Assembly: GCF_901538265.1 (NCBI RefSeq)
Contig: NZ_LR593886.1
Location: 1,674,001 to 1,738,000 of the forward strand
Source of the DNA: Gemmata massiliana
GTDB taxonomy: Bacteria; Planctomycetota; Planctomycetia; Gemmatales; Gemmataceae
Direction of reading: 5' to 3'
DNA: 64,000 bases
In this document: positions 19,864-27,880 of the stretch, piece after piece
Position numbering within the stretch: position 1 is the first letter of the stretch
How the letters are laid out: each line of letters opens with the position of its first letter
The notes under the pieces: model-generated
The model's database searches: none
Told to the model about the DNA's origin: nothing
Seen by the model: only the letters and a program-made list of their open reading frames with translations
Made by a program: the position numbers and the translations under genes

Positions 19864-20697
19864 ATGAGCGACAGCCTGGGCGACCGGATGAAGCGGTACG
19901 AGGGCGCGGAAACCGGTCGGCGCCTGATGCCGCTGTTGCCCGCGCTCGCGCGGCTCGACGGGCGCGCGTTCCGCTCGTTCGTGCGCGGGTTGGAGAAACC
20001 GTTCGACAAGCGCCTCTCCGATCTCATGATCGATACCGCAACGTTCCTCGTGCGCGAAACGAACGCGGTGGTGGGTTACACGCAGTCGGACGAGATCACG
20101 CTCGCGTGGGTGCCGAGGGAGTGCGACACGCAGGTCTTCTTCGACGGCCGCATTCAAAAGATGACGTCCACGCTGGCGGCCCTGTGCTCGGCCCACTTCA
20201 ATCGAAGGTTGCCCGCGCTCTTGCCCGGCGAATTCGCTGACCGGCTACCGGTCTTCGATTGCCGCGTGTGGAACGTTCCGACACTGGAAGAGGCCACGAA
20301 CGCCTTCTTGTGGAGGGAACTGGACGCGACCAAGAACTCGATCGCGATGGCGGCTCATGCGCACTACGAGCACCGAGAATTGCACGCCAAGAGTGGTGCG
20401 GAGATGCAAGAACTGCTCTGGAAGAAGGGCGTAAACTGGTCCGACTACCCGACGGTCTTCAAACGCGGCACCTACCTCCGGCGCCGGACCGTTTCGCGTC
20501 CGTTCACCGTGACCGAACTGTCCGCACTGCCCGCGAAACACGCTGCCCGCAGCGATCCCGCGTTGGTCGTGGCGCGCACGGAATGCGGCCCGTGTGATCT
20601 CCCGCCACTCGTCCGTGTGGAGAATCGTGTCGGAGTGCTTTTCTATGGCGAAGTGCCGCGCTCGAAGTCCATTGGCGCTCAATCCCGTACCAGTTGA
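19864..20697 (+). CDS. Thg1-like 3'-5' RNA polymerase (tRNA-His guanylyltransferase family)
   Basis: A 277-residue protein with the Thg1 catalytic landmarks: RLDGRAFRSF near residue 30 (metal-binding Asp-Gly-Arg) and GYTQSDEITLAW near 70 (second metal-binding Asp-Glu). The family adds nucleotides to the 5' end of tRNA, in reverse polarity. Eukaryotic Thg1 adds G-1 to tRNA-His; bacterial Thg1-like proteins mostly repair 5'-truncated tRNAs. The ATG at 19864 is preferred to one at 19738, which would overlap the divergent gene. A tRNA-His gene that already encodes G-1 lies about 0.8 kb downstream, so a repair role is more likely than G-1 addition. Confidence 0.85.
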   Translation: MSDSLGDRMKRYEGAETGRRLMPLLPALARLDGRAFRSFVRGLEKPFDKRLSDLMIDTATFLVRETNAVVGYTQSDEITLAWVPRECDTQVFFDGRIQKMTSTLAALCSAHFNRRLPALLPGEFADRLPVFDCRVWNVPTLEEATNAFLWRELDATKNSIAMAAHAHYEHRELHAKSGAEMQELLWKKGVNWSDYPTVFKRGTYLRRRTVSRPFTVTELSALPAKHAARSDPALVVARTECGPCDLPPLVRVENRVGVLFYGEVPRSKSIGAQSRTS

Positions 20698-20771
20698 CAA
20701 AAGCCGCTGAAACGCTGCCAGTTCGTTCTGGTGGCGAGGTGCCGGGAGCAAGTTGGTGGGAGTAGAACAAG

Positions 20772-21161
20772 TCAGGGTGTTACGTCGTCGTATTCGATCG
20801 CCGCGCTCTTCACTTCCGCGTCTAGGAGCCTGTTCACGTCCAGGTTGCGATACGCGACAACCAAATCGTCTGCATTTTTGAGCCTGATGGACAAGGTGAC
20901 TCGCTGCTTCCCGTTACTTGATGTGGCATGCACGCGGACGATCGCGAGTCGGTCCGGCGGCTCGTCGAACAGTTTGAGCTGCTTTGGATCGATTTTGAAT
21001 GTGGAGAGCAAGTCCCGGACGGTACGTAATTCTGCGAGCCGCCCGCCGACTTTTGTTTGCTGCTCGGCCTGCTGTCGTGACAGGGATGCCGTCGGAGGTG
21101 TGGCCGAACTCGGAAAGGGGCCGAGGACGATCAGTGCGACCGCAATGACGGCTCGAAGCAC
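20772..21161 (-). CDS. Hypothetical secreted protein
   Basis: A 129-residue protein of unknown function. A GTG start at 21161 is chosen because GGAGG sits eight bases upstream and it is followed directly by a signal-peptide-like stretch (AVIAVALIVLGPFPSSA). The mature part is charged, with RLAELRTVRDLLSTFKIDPK and a beta-rich C-terminus (VTLSIRLKNADDLVVAYRN). The frame extends upstream to 21314 but without a domain. It is the last host-type gene before tRNA-His and points away from it. Confidence 0.55.
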   Translation of the reverse strand: MLRAVIAVALIVLGPFPSSATPPTASLSRQQAEQQTKVGGRLAELRTVRDLLSTFKIDPKQLKLFDEPPDRLAIVRVHATSSNGKQRVTLSIRLKNADDLVVAYRNLDVNRLLDAEVKSAAIEYDDVTP

Positions 21162-21481
21162 GGTCAGAACCTCCAGCAATCGGCCCGGTACTCGCTCCTG
21201 TACCAAATCGATGGCTTCCGGCCCTTCCCAATCACTATAACCGCTTTTGCCGCAAGGGGAAACGGAATGAGTAAAGTAACTATATCCGTCTTTCCAGAAA
21301 GCAACACGCGGCAAAAAATTAGGTGCGAGAGTACAGATCCCGGCAAGATTTCCCGTTGGTGAGAACCGTCTATGTTCCTAGAATCACTGAGGACGGACAC
21401 AGATTGGCGGGGTTGACTAGCAGCAAATGCTGCAGTAATTTGACCTCAACAATCGGAGTGCTTTTCCGCGTAACTAGTCAC
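21162..21481. other. Region upstream of tRNA-His
   Basis: About 320 bases with no supported gene. It should contain the promoter of the tRNA-His gene and of the divergent secreted-protein gene; I could not identify convincing -35/-10 elements. Confidence 0.35.
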
Positions 21482-21556
21482 GGTGGCTGTAGCTCAGTTG
21501 GTTAGAGCGCCAGATTGTGGATCTGGAAGTCGCGGGTTCAAATCCCGTCAGTCACC
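21482..21556 (+). tRNA. tRNA-His (GTG anticodon)
   Basis: A full cloverleaf can be drawn. The acceptor stem GTGGCTG pairs with CAGTCAC, and an extra G at 21482 faces C at 21556, the G-1:C73 pair characteristic of tRNA-His. The anticodon stem-loop is CCAGA-TTGTGGA-TCTGG with anticodon GTG, and the T arm is GCGGG-TTCAAAT-CCCGT. No CCA is encoded. The 3' half is the attachment site of element A and, I infer, of element B; integration keeps the tRNA intact because the element's own att copy restores the sequence. Confidence 0.95.
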
Positions 21557-21558
21557 CT
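21515..21558 (+). repeat. attL of element A (44-bp direct repeat, left copy)
   Basis: This is the anticodon-loop-to-3'-end half of tRNA-His. It matches 49624-49667 base for base over 44 positions; the match ends at A21514 versus C49623 on one side and A21559 versus T49668 on the other. Confidence 0.93.
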
Positions 21559-21638
21559 AGATTTTAAGGCTTTTCGCTTGGGGACGTGATCGGTTGCTGT
21601 AGGGGCTGCGGTAGCTGCTGTACCGTGGAGAATCCCCA

Positions 21639-22820
21639 ATGGCTCAGCGTCCTTTTCCTGCCTACTGCCTTCACCGGGCAACGGACCAAAGTTTTTGCAC
21701 GCTCCGAGAAGGTGACAGGCGAAAAGTTCACTACCTCGGTCCCTTCGGTTCGGAACCCAGCCTCACCAAATACGCCGAACTGCTGAAACGGGCGGGGCTG
21801 TCCCCTGCAATCGTGGAATCAGCAGTTGTTGAAGCCAAAGCCTCGATCAGATCAGGTCGGGGGCCGCTTCCGGGTGATCGCCCGAATTCTGGTCCCGTCA
21901 CCGTGTTGGCCCTTTACAACGCTTTTCAACAGTGGGCACCTTCCCACTACCGTCTCCCCAGTGGCGTCCTGAGTTTTGAGATCGATAACTTCCGCCACTC
22001 TTTCCGGGAGTGCTTGGATTTACTCGGGAGCCGTTCCGTTGACACTCTCGCCCGTTCGGATCTGCTTGCGGTTCGGCAGCGGATGGTGGATCGGGGACTG
22101 TCCCGGAAGGTCATCAACCAGCGGATCGGTCGCGTGGTGCGGGTGTTCGTCTGGGGCGGGGATGAGGACCGGCGATTCGTACCTGATTCAGTGGCTTCCG
22201 CTTTCCGTCTCGTGAAACCGCTGCAACCGTTCAGAGGCGGGGCACGAGAAACAGAACCGGTTGAAGCTGTTCCCCTAGCGGATCTGAGGGCCGTAATCGA
22301 TTCCAGCTACCCCGTGCTCGCAGCAATGCTCACGTTGCAACTGCTTACCGGATGCAGACCCGGCGAAGTGCGGATGCTCAGAAAGCGAATGATTAAGCGA
22401 ACGGACAACGAGTGGGTGCTGGACTTCGAGCGGTCGCACAAAATGGCTTACCGGGGGAAGCGAAGAATCGTTCCAATTGGCCCCCAGGCTCTTTTGCTGC
22501 TCCAACCCTGGCTGGCTCAATGTGAAGCGGATCAGCACGTCTTTCGGCCCGAACTGGCTCCCAAAACGAATCGCCGGAACTTGGGACCGAGTTACACGAG
22601 TGCGACGTACACCACGGCAGTGCTACGGGCGTGTGCAAAGGCGGGCGTAGTTCCGTTTGGTCCCAACCGGGTGCGTCACTTGGCGGCTACAGAAATTCGA
22701 CAACAGTTCGGATTGGAGGCGGCTCAGGCGGTACTCGGGCACTCGCACTATTCGACCACCGAGCGGTACGCCTCTTTGGTACCCGACTTGGCCAAAACGG
22801 TTGCTAAGAAGCGGGAGTGA
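21639..22820 (+). CDS. Tyrosine recombinase (integrase 1) of element A
   Basis: A 393-residue phage-type integrase. The N-terminal part holds a SAM-like core-binding domain (FRHSFRECLDLLGSRSVDTL at about 105-125) and the catalytic domain follows: Arg in LLTGCRPGEV (about 239), the box-II segment GPNRVRHLAATEI (about 345) and the nucleophile Tyr in GHSHYSTTERYAS (about 375). The usual His of the HxxR motif is Asn here. It probably catalyses recombination between the tRNA-His sequence and the element's copy. The gene lies directly next to the tRNA, pointing into the element. It is closely similar to integrase 2 (35317-36732), sharing GLSRKVINQ. Confidence 0.93.
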   Translation: MAQRPFPAYCLHRATDQSFCTLREGDRRKVHYLGPFGSEPSLTKYAELLKRAGLSPAIVESAVVEAKASIRSGRGPLPGDRPNSGPVTVLALYNAFQQWAPSHYRLPSGVLSFEIDNFRHSFRECLDLLGSRSVDTLARSDLLAVRQRMVDRGLSRKVINQRIGRVVRVFVWGGDEDRRFVPDSVASAFRLVKPLQPFRGGARETEPVEAVPLADLRAVIDSSYPVLAAMLTLQLLTGCRPGEVRMLRKRMIKRTDNEWVLDFERSHKMAYRGKRRIVPIGPQALLLLQPWLAQCEADQHVFRPELAPKTNRRNLGPSYTSATYTTAVLRACAKAGVVPFGPNRVRHLAATEIRQQFGLEAAQAVLGHSHYSTTERYASLVPDLAKTVAKKRE

Positions 22821-22828
22821 CCGGGTAC

Positions 22829-22857
22829 AAAAAAAGCCCCGACCACGAAGGCCGGGG
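22829..22857 (-). terminator. Intrinsic terminator of the HNH gene
   Basis: Arms CCCCGACC (22837-22844) and GGCCGGGG (22850-22857) pair with one mismatch around a five-base loop. On the minus strand the stem is followed by seven T residues, a classic rho-independent terminator six bases after the end of the minus-strand HNH gene. Confidence 0.8.
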
Positions 22858-22863
22858 TGGTGG

Positions 22864-23694
22864 TTACTGCAAGAGCAGTGCGGGTTCTTTAACAGCCCAA
22901 GTTCGGTTCTCATTGCTCTGTCGCGGAGTTGCCCAGCGAGTGTTACCCGGTTCGTAATTTCCCGCTCCGTCCGGGTAGCGATCGAGTACGTAATCTGGTC
23001 CCGGCTGAGGTCCGCAGTCGCGGAAGAACTGCACGAAATCGGAATCCCAGTGAGGGTGGATCTGAATACCCTTTTGCTGGTAGTGATTCCGGTTTCGGCA
23101 GCGGTTCTTCATGTCCAGCCACTTCTTGTACTCGCGGATGCGGTTCTTGCTCTTGGTGAGAACGTCTTCCTCTGTGGTCGGGGAGGAGAATCGGGGGTAG
23201 TCGCAGAGGTCGCACTTCAAAGCTCCGTTCCGAAAAGCTTGCCCCTGAACCACGTAAAGTGAGTTGCACCGGCAGCAGCGAACTTGCCAGTGAAGGGACC
23301 GGGACGCACCGGGGTAACCGGTCGGAGTAAGGGCTTCAAAATGAGCAACCACGTCGCCCGGATTCGTCTTCCGCTTGGTGGCCCGCTCCCGAAATTGCTC
23401 GTCCGTCTCTGCTCCCCAGTAGAGATTCGTCAGCTCGCAGTTGGTTCTGTCCGAGTCCTTAAATTGGCAAAGCTCACCTTCTCGGGGCGGACCGCTGAAA
23501 GTTTCCAAAACGAGCAAGTGCAGCCTGTGGCGAACTGTCTTCCCGGACACTGACAAGGACACACAAGAGTATCCAGCAACGTCCGCGTGCGGCAAAACGT
23601 AACTGACTCTTCCGTGTAGAGTGCATTTCACCCGTCCCAAGTCACTCACCTCGTACCCTTCAGCACCCGAAACTGCTCTCCAATTCTCTTGCAT
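22864..23694 (-). CDS. NUMOD4/HNH-type endonuclease
   Basis: A 276-residue protein in two parts. Residues 1-100 begin with the NUMOD4 pattern (W-AVSGAEGYEVSDLGRVKC) and continue with a degenerate HNH-like fold (HRLHLLVLETFSGP, then TNCELTNLYWGA). The C-terminal part matches a segment frequent in phage-borne nucleases and DNA-binding proteins: QQKGIQIHPHWDSDFVQFF, DYVLDRYPDGAGNYEPGNTR and WATPRQSNENR. A CRCNS/CDLCD zinc-knuckle lies between. The ATG at 23694 has GGAG seven bases upstream. Such genes behave as free-standing homing endonucleases; the target is unknown. Confidence 0.75.
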   Translation of the reverse strand: MQENWRAVSGAEGYEVSDLGRVKCTLHGRVSYVLPHADVAGYSCVSLSVSGKTVRHRLHLLVLETFSGPPREGELCQFKDSDRTNCELTNLYWGAETDEQFRERATKRKTNPGDVVAHFEALTPTGYPGASRSLHWQVRCCRCNSLYVVQGQAFRNGALKCDLCDYPRFSSPTTEEDVLTKSKNRIREYKKWLDMKNRCRNRNHYQQKGIQIHPHWDSDFVQFFRDCGPQPGPDYVLDRYPDGAGNYEPGNTRWATPRQSNENRTWAVKEPALLLQ

Positions 23695-23706
23695 AGATCT
23701 CCAATG

Positions 23707-23736
23707 AAAAACCCCAGCCTGAAAACAGACCGGGGT
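23707..23736 (-). terminator. Intrinsic terminator upstream of the HNH gene
   Basis: Arms 23711-23721 and 23726-23736 form a stem (ACCCC/GGGGT plus an imperfect CTG/CAG inner part) followed on the minus strand by five T residues. It probably ends transcripts coming from the gene at 23867-24763. Confidence 0.6.
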
Positions 23737-23774
23737 GGCGGATGAACTTGTTGTTACTTGTAACAGTGTCAGAT

Positions 23775-23791
23775 CAGAAGTGGGGAGTGAA
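23775..23791 (+). repeat. Element A motif, copy 1 (divergent)
   Basis: Four mismatches to the 17-base consensus CAGAAGTAGGGAAGAAA, but the following GCACTAGCC is the same as after the perfect copy at 31236. It lies 76 bases beyond the stop of the minus-strand gene at 23867. Confidence 0.6.
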
Positions 23792-23866
23792 GCACTAGCC
23801 GAGAGCACACTCCTCCCGATCCCGTTGGCCAAATCCCCACCCCGTAACTAAATCGCTTGTAACCAG

Positions 23867-24763
23867 TCAAACTACTTGTGGGATTGGAGAATCCATCAGA
23901 TATCGTACCACCTTCTTTTCGCCCTTCCTCCAGTAGTTCCAATGAGAGAGGCACCGGCAGTAAAACTCACGCGAGTGATTCCCATCGGACTTGAGCTTGG
24001 ATGTCATCAGGAACTCACCCAGCACGCGGTCTTGGCAATCGGGAGAGGGTCCGCTGCGATCCCGAACGGCAGTCCAGAACTCCAGTGCAGCGTTTTCATC
24101 AACCCGCTTGGTGGTGACAATAGCAGCCGCTACTGGAACTCGGTGAAGCAGTGACCCCTTCAGTTTGTTACCAGTCAGCTTGTACAGCCACAACACCTCA
24201 TCCGTATGCTCGTTAAGTACCTCAGCCCGTTCTGGAGCTGTTAGAGCGTGCCGAGTGGAATCTTCAGAAGAGCCAACAAAACGTCCCTGAGTGGTAGGAT
24301 CTTCAGCAAAGGCCAGAGCAGCTACAGCCAGATTGATGAACTTGCCGTCCACCTCATCCAGAGAGGGAATACAGGCCGATACCGCTTTGTTAATGTCCCC
24401 TGATGATCTACCCTGAACAGTGGAGTCGTAAGTGTTGTACAGCCGAGCCACGTCAGCCAGCGTATCACAGACGTACTCTTCCACGATAGCCAACAGCGGA
24501 GGGATTCGGGGAAGGTCAAGTTGCGAGAACAGGGTGCTGGTGTGCTTACCGTTTACCCTGTAGAACTTCTTGGTCTCTTTGCAGAACGCCTTGGCCCACA
24601 CGACGGGACGGAACTCTCCACTTTCGAGATACCGCTGGTAGACCTCCAACCGCCGATCAGATAGTGGACGGTCCGTATGAGCAGCTTCCATGTTAGCAAA
24701 ATTGTTGGCCAACTCGGAAGTCACGTAGGTAGCTTCGGGCACGCCGTTCAAAGTCCAAACCAT
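23867..24763 (-). CDS. Unrecognised protein with ParB-like VNGKHTS motif
   Basis: A 298-residue soluble protein I cannot name. One segment, FYRVNGKHTSTLFSQL (about residues 68-83), resembles the substrate/DNA-contact motif (DG/NG-x-HR) of ParB/sulfiredoxin-like domains. The preceding RLEVYQRYLESGEFRPVVWA also fits such a fold. The rest is helical and charged, with a Cys/His-containing C-terminus (EFYCRCLSHWNYWRKGEKK). It is the second of three consecutive minus-strand genes, with the HNH gene downstream. The ParB link is a weak inference. Confidence 0.6.
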   Translation of the reverse strand: MVWTLNGVPEATYVTSELANNFANMEAAHTDRPLSDRRLEVYQRYLESGEFRPVVWAKAFCKETKKFYRVNGKHTSTLFSQLDLPRIPPLLAIVEEYVCDTLADVARLYNTYDSTVQGRSSGDINKAVSACIPSLDEVDGKFINLAVAALAFAEDPTTQGRFVGSSEDSTRHALTAPERAEVLNEHTDEVLWLYKLTGNKLKGSLLHRVPVAAAIVTTKRVDENAALEFWTAVRDRSGPSPDCQDRVLGEFLMTSKLKSDGNHSREFYCRCLSHWNYWRKGEKKVVRYLMDSPIPQVV

Positions 24764-24836
24764 ATTCAGTCTCCGATGATAGATTGAGTTAAATGGCTCA
24801 GGTCATGAAATCGCTGGGGGTGGCCTGCTCGGGCTA

Positions 24837-25772
24837 CTAGATTTCTTCCCTACTTCTGTTAAGCAAAGTAAGGGGCTTGGTACGCTTACGACCTTCCCAA
24901 TCCTCACTCAGGCTCGCGGACTTTACCGATCCCAAGCTGCTCAACGTCTCTTTGGTGAACTTGATCTTGTGCTCTTTGCACCACTCCTCGAATGGCCGCT
25001 CTGGAACTTCAGTTACAAGTAACTCAACCTGCTTACGATCAGCGGAGAGCCTCCAGCGTCGGACCACGGACTGAGGGAATGGAGAGTTTTCTTTACTACT
25101 TAGTATCTGGATTACTTTGGGCAGGGTTATCGAGTCAGAGTTTTGGGCCTTGGTGTTGGGAACGGACAGCTTGAACACGCTTTGCTCGTGACTTAGCAAC
25201 TCTTCCTGCTCCTCTGTGGGTAGTTCATTGAAGGCGAGTGCAACCCGATCGTGTAAGGACCGGTGGCTCCATCCGTTGATCCATTTTGGGTTCTCTCCGT
25301 CGTGGAGGGGCATTTTAAGAAACCACCTCAAGGGCAAAGAGAAACGGTCGTTCCAGTAGCGGTTGTTGTTGGGGTTGTTAAAGGCCCAAGTTTGGTACTC
25401 GGATGTTCCTTTCTTTGGCGGCTTCTGATACAGTTTCCAGCCGCTCCGCTGCTGCACACCCAGAGCCTTGTACCCACGACCTCTCTTATCACCTTTCTCA
25501 ATTAGCCAGTCTCCGAAGTGCCTTCGTAGTTGGTGACAGTTCGGTTGAATTTCCATCGCCTCCCACCATTGATCTTCAATTCCTTTCTTAATCAGCCAGC
25601 CTATCAACTTCTGGAGGCGGCTTTCGTCGTCAAGAGCCTTGCTCCATCGCTTCAATAGTAGCTCAAATATGCTCATTGCTGGTGCGTAAAGCCTCCAAGT
25701 CGTTGGTCCTTCACTTGTCTCGTCCTTCATCCTTAAATAGGAGCATTTCCAGGTGTCCAATTCCGATCTCAT
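24837..25772 (-). CDS. Unrecognised protein with a TIGR02996-like segment
   Basis: A 311-residue protein. Residues about 85-115 (LRRHFGDWLIEKGDKRGRGY, then KALGVQQRSG) resemble the ADWLEE-GD core of TIGR02996, a domain expanded in Gemmata (repeat-companion domain), followed by the R-G-x-A-LGV extension seen in many members. The remaining Trp- and Lys-rich sequence has no known domain. The last six codons and stop (RSREEI) are supplied by copy 2 of the dispersed motif. The start at 25772 overlaps the divergent gene at 25753; an in-frame ATG at 25730 would avoid this. Confidence 0.6.
   Translation of the reverse strand: MRSELDTWKCSYLRMKDETSEGPTTWRLYAPAMSIFELLLKRWSKALDDESRLQKLIGWLIKKGIEDQWWEAMEIQPNCHQLRRHFGDWLIEKGDKRGRGYKALGVQQRSGWKLYQKPPKKGTSEYQTWAFNNPNNNRYWNDRFSLPLRWFLKMPLHDGENPKWINGWSHRSLHDRVALAFNELPTEEQEELLSHEQSVFKLSVPNTKAQNSDSITLPKVIQILSSKENSPFPQSVVRRWRLSADRKQVELLVTEVPERPFEEWCKEHKIKFTKETLSSLGSVKSASLSEDWEGRKRTKPLTLLNRSREEI
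24842..24858 (-). repeat. Element A motif, copy 2 (perfect)
   Basis: Perfect match on the minus strand, preceded by GCTTAA and followed by TCTAG. It lies inside the last codons of the gene at 24837-25772; the TAG of the extended motif is that gene's stop codon. Confidence 0.9.
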
Positions 25773-26043
25773 CCAGCCCGGTGACTACTTGATCTGGTAC
25801 CGGAAGAATCGCTCTCAGCCTTGGAAGTTGGTCAACCGTGCGGGTAGTTGGCCAATAGCAGTTCGACTGATTGGAGTCGGCTATTCCAATGGTGAGTGGT
25901 TCGTTGGCGAGCAGGGGAGGTGGTTCCCGAAAGGGGACGACTACGATACACCCAAGGTCGAATCCCTCCCTCCCCGAGTCACCAGCCTGCGTCCAGATCC
26001 CAAAGCGGTGGAGATTCAGGAGCAGTTGGCCGTCGCCATGTAA
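25753..26043 (+). CDS. Small hypothetical protein
   Basis: A 96-residue protein with a GTG start and AGGAG about ten bases upstream. The sequence is Trp/Gly-rich and beta-like (GDYLIWYRKNRSQPWKLVN, GVGYSNGEWFVGEQGRWF), suggesting a small compact domain. No family is recognised. It is the only plus-strand gene in this stretch, is divergent from the TIGR02996-like gene and converges on the DWHQ-repeat gene with a ten-base gap. An overlapping minus-strand frame looks less protein-like. Confidence 0.5.
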   Translation: MSNSDLIQPGDYLIWYRKNRSQPWKLVNRAGSWPIAVRLIGVGYSNGEWFVGEQGRWFPKGDDYDTPKVESLPPRVTSLRPDPKAVEIQEQLAVAM

Positions 26044-26053
26044 TAGAGTGCGG

Positions 26054-27538
26054 TCACGTCTTTTTTCTCTTCTTGGGCTTGGCTTTGGGCTCGTCGCAAG
26101 TAGAGGATTCAATAGCCTCCAAAAGCTTCTCTGCAGCTTGAGAACCGCCCCTTATCACGGCTTCGGCAACCTCAATTGTTAGATTCGACAGTAGAGGGTC
26201 GATGGCGGACGGTATCTTCTCTAAGTCTGCAAGTCTTGATCTGTTTCGCGTCATTGTCTTTTCCAGCTTGGTAGCATTGGAAGGTTTGGTTACTTCGCCT
26301 TGAGCGTTCACGCTCGCCTTTGTATCCTTCTCGAATGTCGCGTAAGCTTCAGTCACCTTTTCCATGCCGTCTGCCGCAAGCTTTAAAATGGTGAGTCCGG
26401 ACTCCTGCTGCTGATTAAAGGTTCCAAGGGCTTTCTGGAGTGCTTTTTCGAGTCTGCTCACGGTGTTTGCAATCTCCTTAAACGAGAATTTGGCGTATCT
26501 CACAAGCTTGGGGTCTAAAATGTCTACTACTTCTCGATCTTTGGGTTCCAATCCGATCATCTCAGCTCCTGCCATCTCCTTCCGACCTAGAGCCGCACTC
26601 ACAGTTTTCGCCATTGGTCCCCAGAGCATCCACCCACCATCGGAGGGCTCAAACAAAACCGATTGGCCTGGAGTTAACCTCTTGTGCTTGAGGTGGATTG
26701 TCCTCATCACGCGGTAAGCAATGGCTTTAACTTTCTCACTATCAGAGCCTCGCTTAAGAAGGAGTTGAGCTTCTTTGTGCGGATATTGAGATCTGGCCCA
26801 AGCTTTAACTGACCGTCCCTTCTTTCCAGCCCCTCTCAACCCTCTAGCCTTGCCTGAGCTGAGTGGACACTCTCCAGGTTTAGCCAAGATCTGGTTCCGT
26901 ATCCCTTCAGACAAATCTTCCAAAAGAAGAGTGTCCGTTCCAGAGCAGGTACTAAATTTTTTACTCCACTTTTTGTCGATCTCATCGGGTGGTCCGCTGA
27001 CAATGCTAGGTCTCAGCCGGGAGTTGTTTTGGAAATTTAGCTGATACTGCTGGGCAAGGGTTTTTCGGAGGTGTTTGCAAATTGCCGAGCGGATATACCA
27101 CCCGCGATTCTCGATCCTATTCCCTTTGCTATCTATACCTCGGTCCGCGTTCTCAAGCACTCGCAGCCCGCTCTTGGTAAACAAGAAAGAGAATGCCTCT
27201 TGTTGCCAATCGTGCTGCCGATCTATCTGATGCCAATCCAGCTTTCTTTCCTCGCTTTTCCCATCATCATACCCGTTGTCATCCGGTTGATGCCAGTCGT
27301 CAACCGTTTGATGCCAGTCTTTAATGTTAAACTTGCGGTTGCAAACCCTATTTCCCTCCATTTGTTTCTCGTCGCTACTTAATCCTGCCAACTTGTGCTT
27401 CAGGAAGAGGTAAGTGGCTTTTGCGACGAGGGGCCTGAGTTCGTCCACCTGTCTCTCGCGTTCGGTTTCTCTGCTTCGCTCTGCGATCCATTCTTCGCCC
27501 GTCATGCAGTCCCGTTCCTCCGGTTGTTCGTGATTCAC
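26054..27538 (-). CDS. Unrecognised 494-residue protein with DWHQ repeats
   Basis: A long charged soluble protein with no recognised domain. Between about residues 73 and 115 it has a short repeat: KDWHQTVDDWHQPDD, then KLDWHQIDRQHDWQQ, i.e. DWHQ three times and a DWQQ variant. The DNA shows matching degenerate repeats (TTGATGCCAGTC-like on the plus strand, about 27175-27320). The middle is Lys/Arg-rich (KARGLRGAGKKGRSVKAWAR), the C-terminal third is helical and the protein ends in KPKKRKKT, so nucleic-acid binding is possible. Glu-rich helices at the N-terminus (ERSRETERERQVDELR) look coiled-coil-like. Confidence 0.65.
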   Translation of the reverse strand: MNHEQPEERDCMTGEEWIAERSRETERERQVDELRPLVAKATYLFLKHKLAGLSSDEKQMEGNRVCNRKFNIKDWHQTVDDWHQPDDNGYDDGKSEERKLDWHQIDRQHDWQQEAFSFLFTKSGLRVLENADRGIDSKGNRIENRGWYIRSAICKHLRKTLAQQYQLNFQNNSRLRPSIVSGPPDEIDKKWSKKFSTCSGTDTLLLEDLSEGIRNQILAKPGECPLSSGKARGLRGAGKKGRSVKAWARSQYPHKEAQLLLKRGSDSEKVKAIAYRVMRTIHLKHKRLTPGQSVLFEPSDGGWMLWGPMAKTVSAALGRKEMAGAEMIGLEPKDREVVDILDPKLVRYAKFSFKEIANTVSRLEKALQKALGTFNQQQESGLTILKLAADGMEKVTEAYATFEKDTKASVNAQGEVTKPSNATKLEKTMTRNRSRLADLEKIPSAIDPLLSNLTIEVAEAVIRGGSQAAEKLLEAIESSTCDEPKAKPKKRKKT

Positions 27539-27673
27539 CGCCGCGTGCCCTACACTGACTAATTACGTGGAAGTCCGTTTCCATTCTGAAAAAAGATTTC
27601 CCCAAAAAACTTTGACCACAGCTAAGTCCTTTCCGATTCAGCACTTCACTTGCCACCAAGTGGGTTGTTAAAA

Positions 27674-27880
27674 ATGTATCTGCCGACAAACTGCAATCGG
27701 CCACGTAATGAGTTCGCCTTAGAAATCAACGAGAATACTCGTCTGCCATTTGTGACGATCTGCGAAGGCACGGCCAACAGTCAGCCTCCGGATTTCCTCG
27801 AAATTCCAGCCGTTGCGTTGGCTCGTGGCCGATCAGAGGTAGGGAAGAAATCAATAGTCTCCAATCTCCAATCCAAGTGA
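27674..27880 (+). CDS. Possible small protein carrying a motif copy
   Basis: A 68-residue frame starting at an ATG after a short A-run. It reads MYLPTNCNRPRNEFALEINE and ends with a part encoded by the dispersed motif (RSEVGKKS). The composition is protein-like but there is no family and no strong ribosome-binding site, so this may be spurious. Confidence 0.25.
   Translation: MYLPTNCNRPRNEFALEINENTRLPFVTICEGTANSQPPDFLEIPAVALARGRSEVGKKSIVSNLQSK
27834..27850 (+). repeat. Element A motif, copy 3
   Basis: One mismatch (CAGAGGTAGGGAAGAAA), followed by TCAATAGT. Confidence 0.85.

Noticed and set aside
21159..21314. Longer start of the secreted protein gene at 21314
   Set aside because: The extension has no signal peptide and no ribosome-binding site, while the GTG at 21161 has both.
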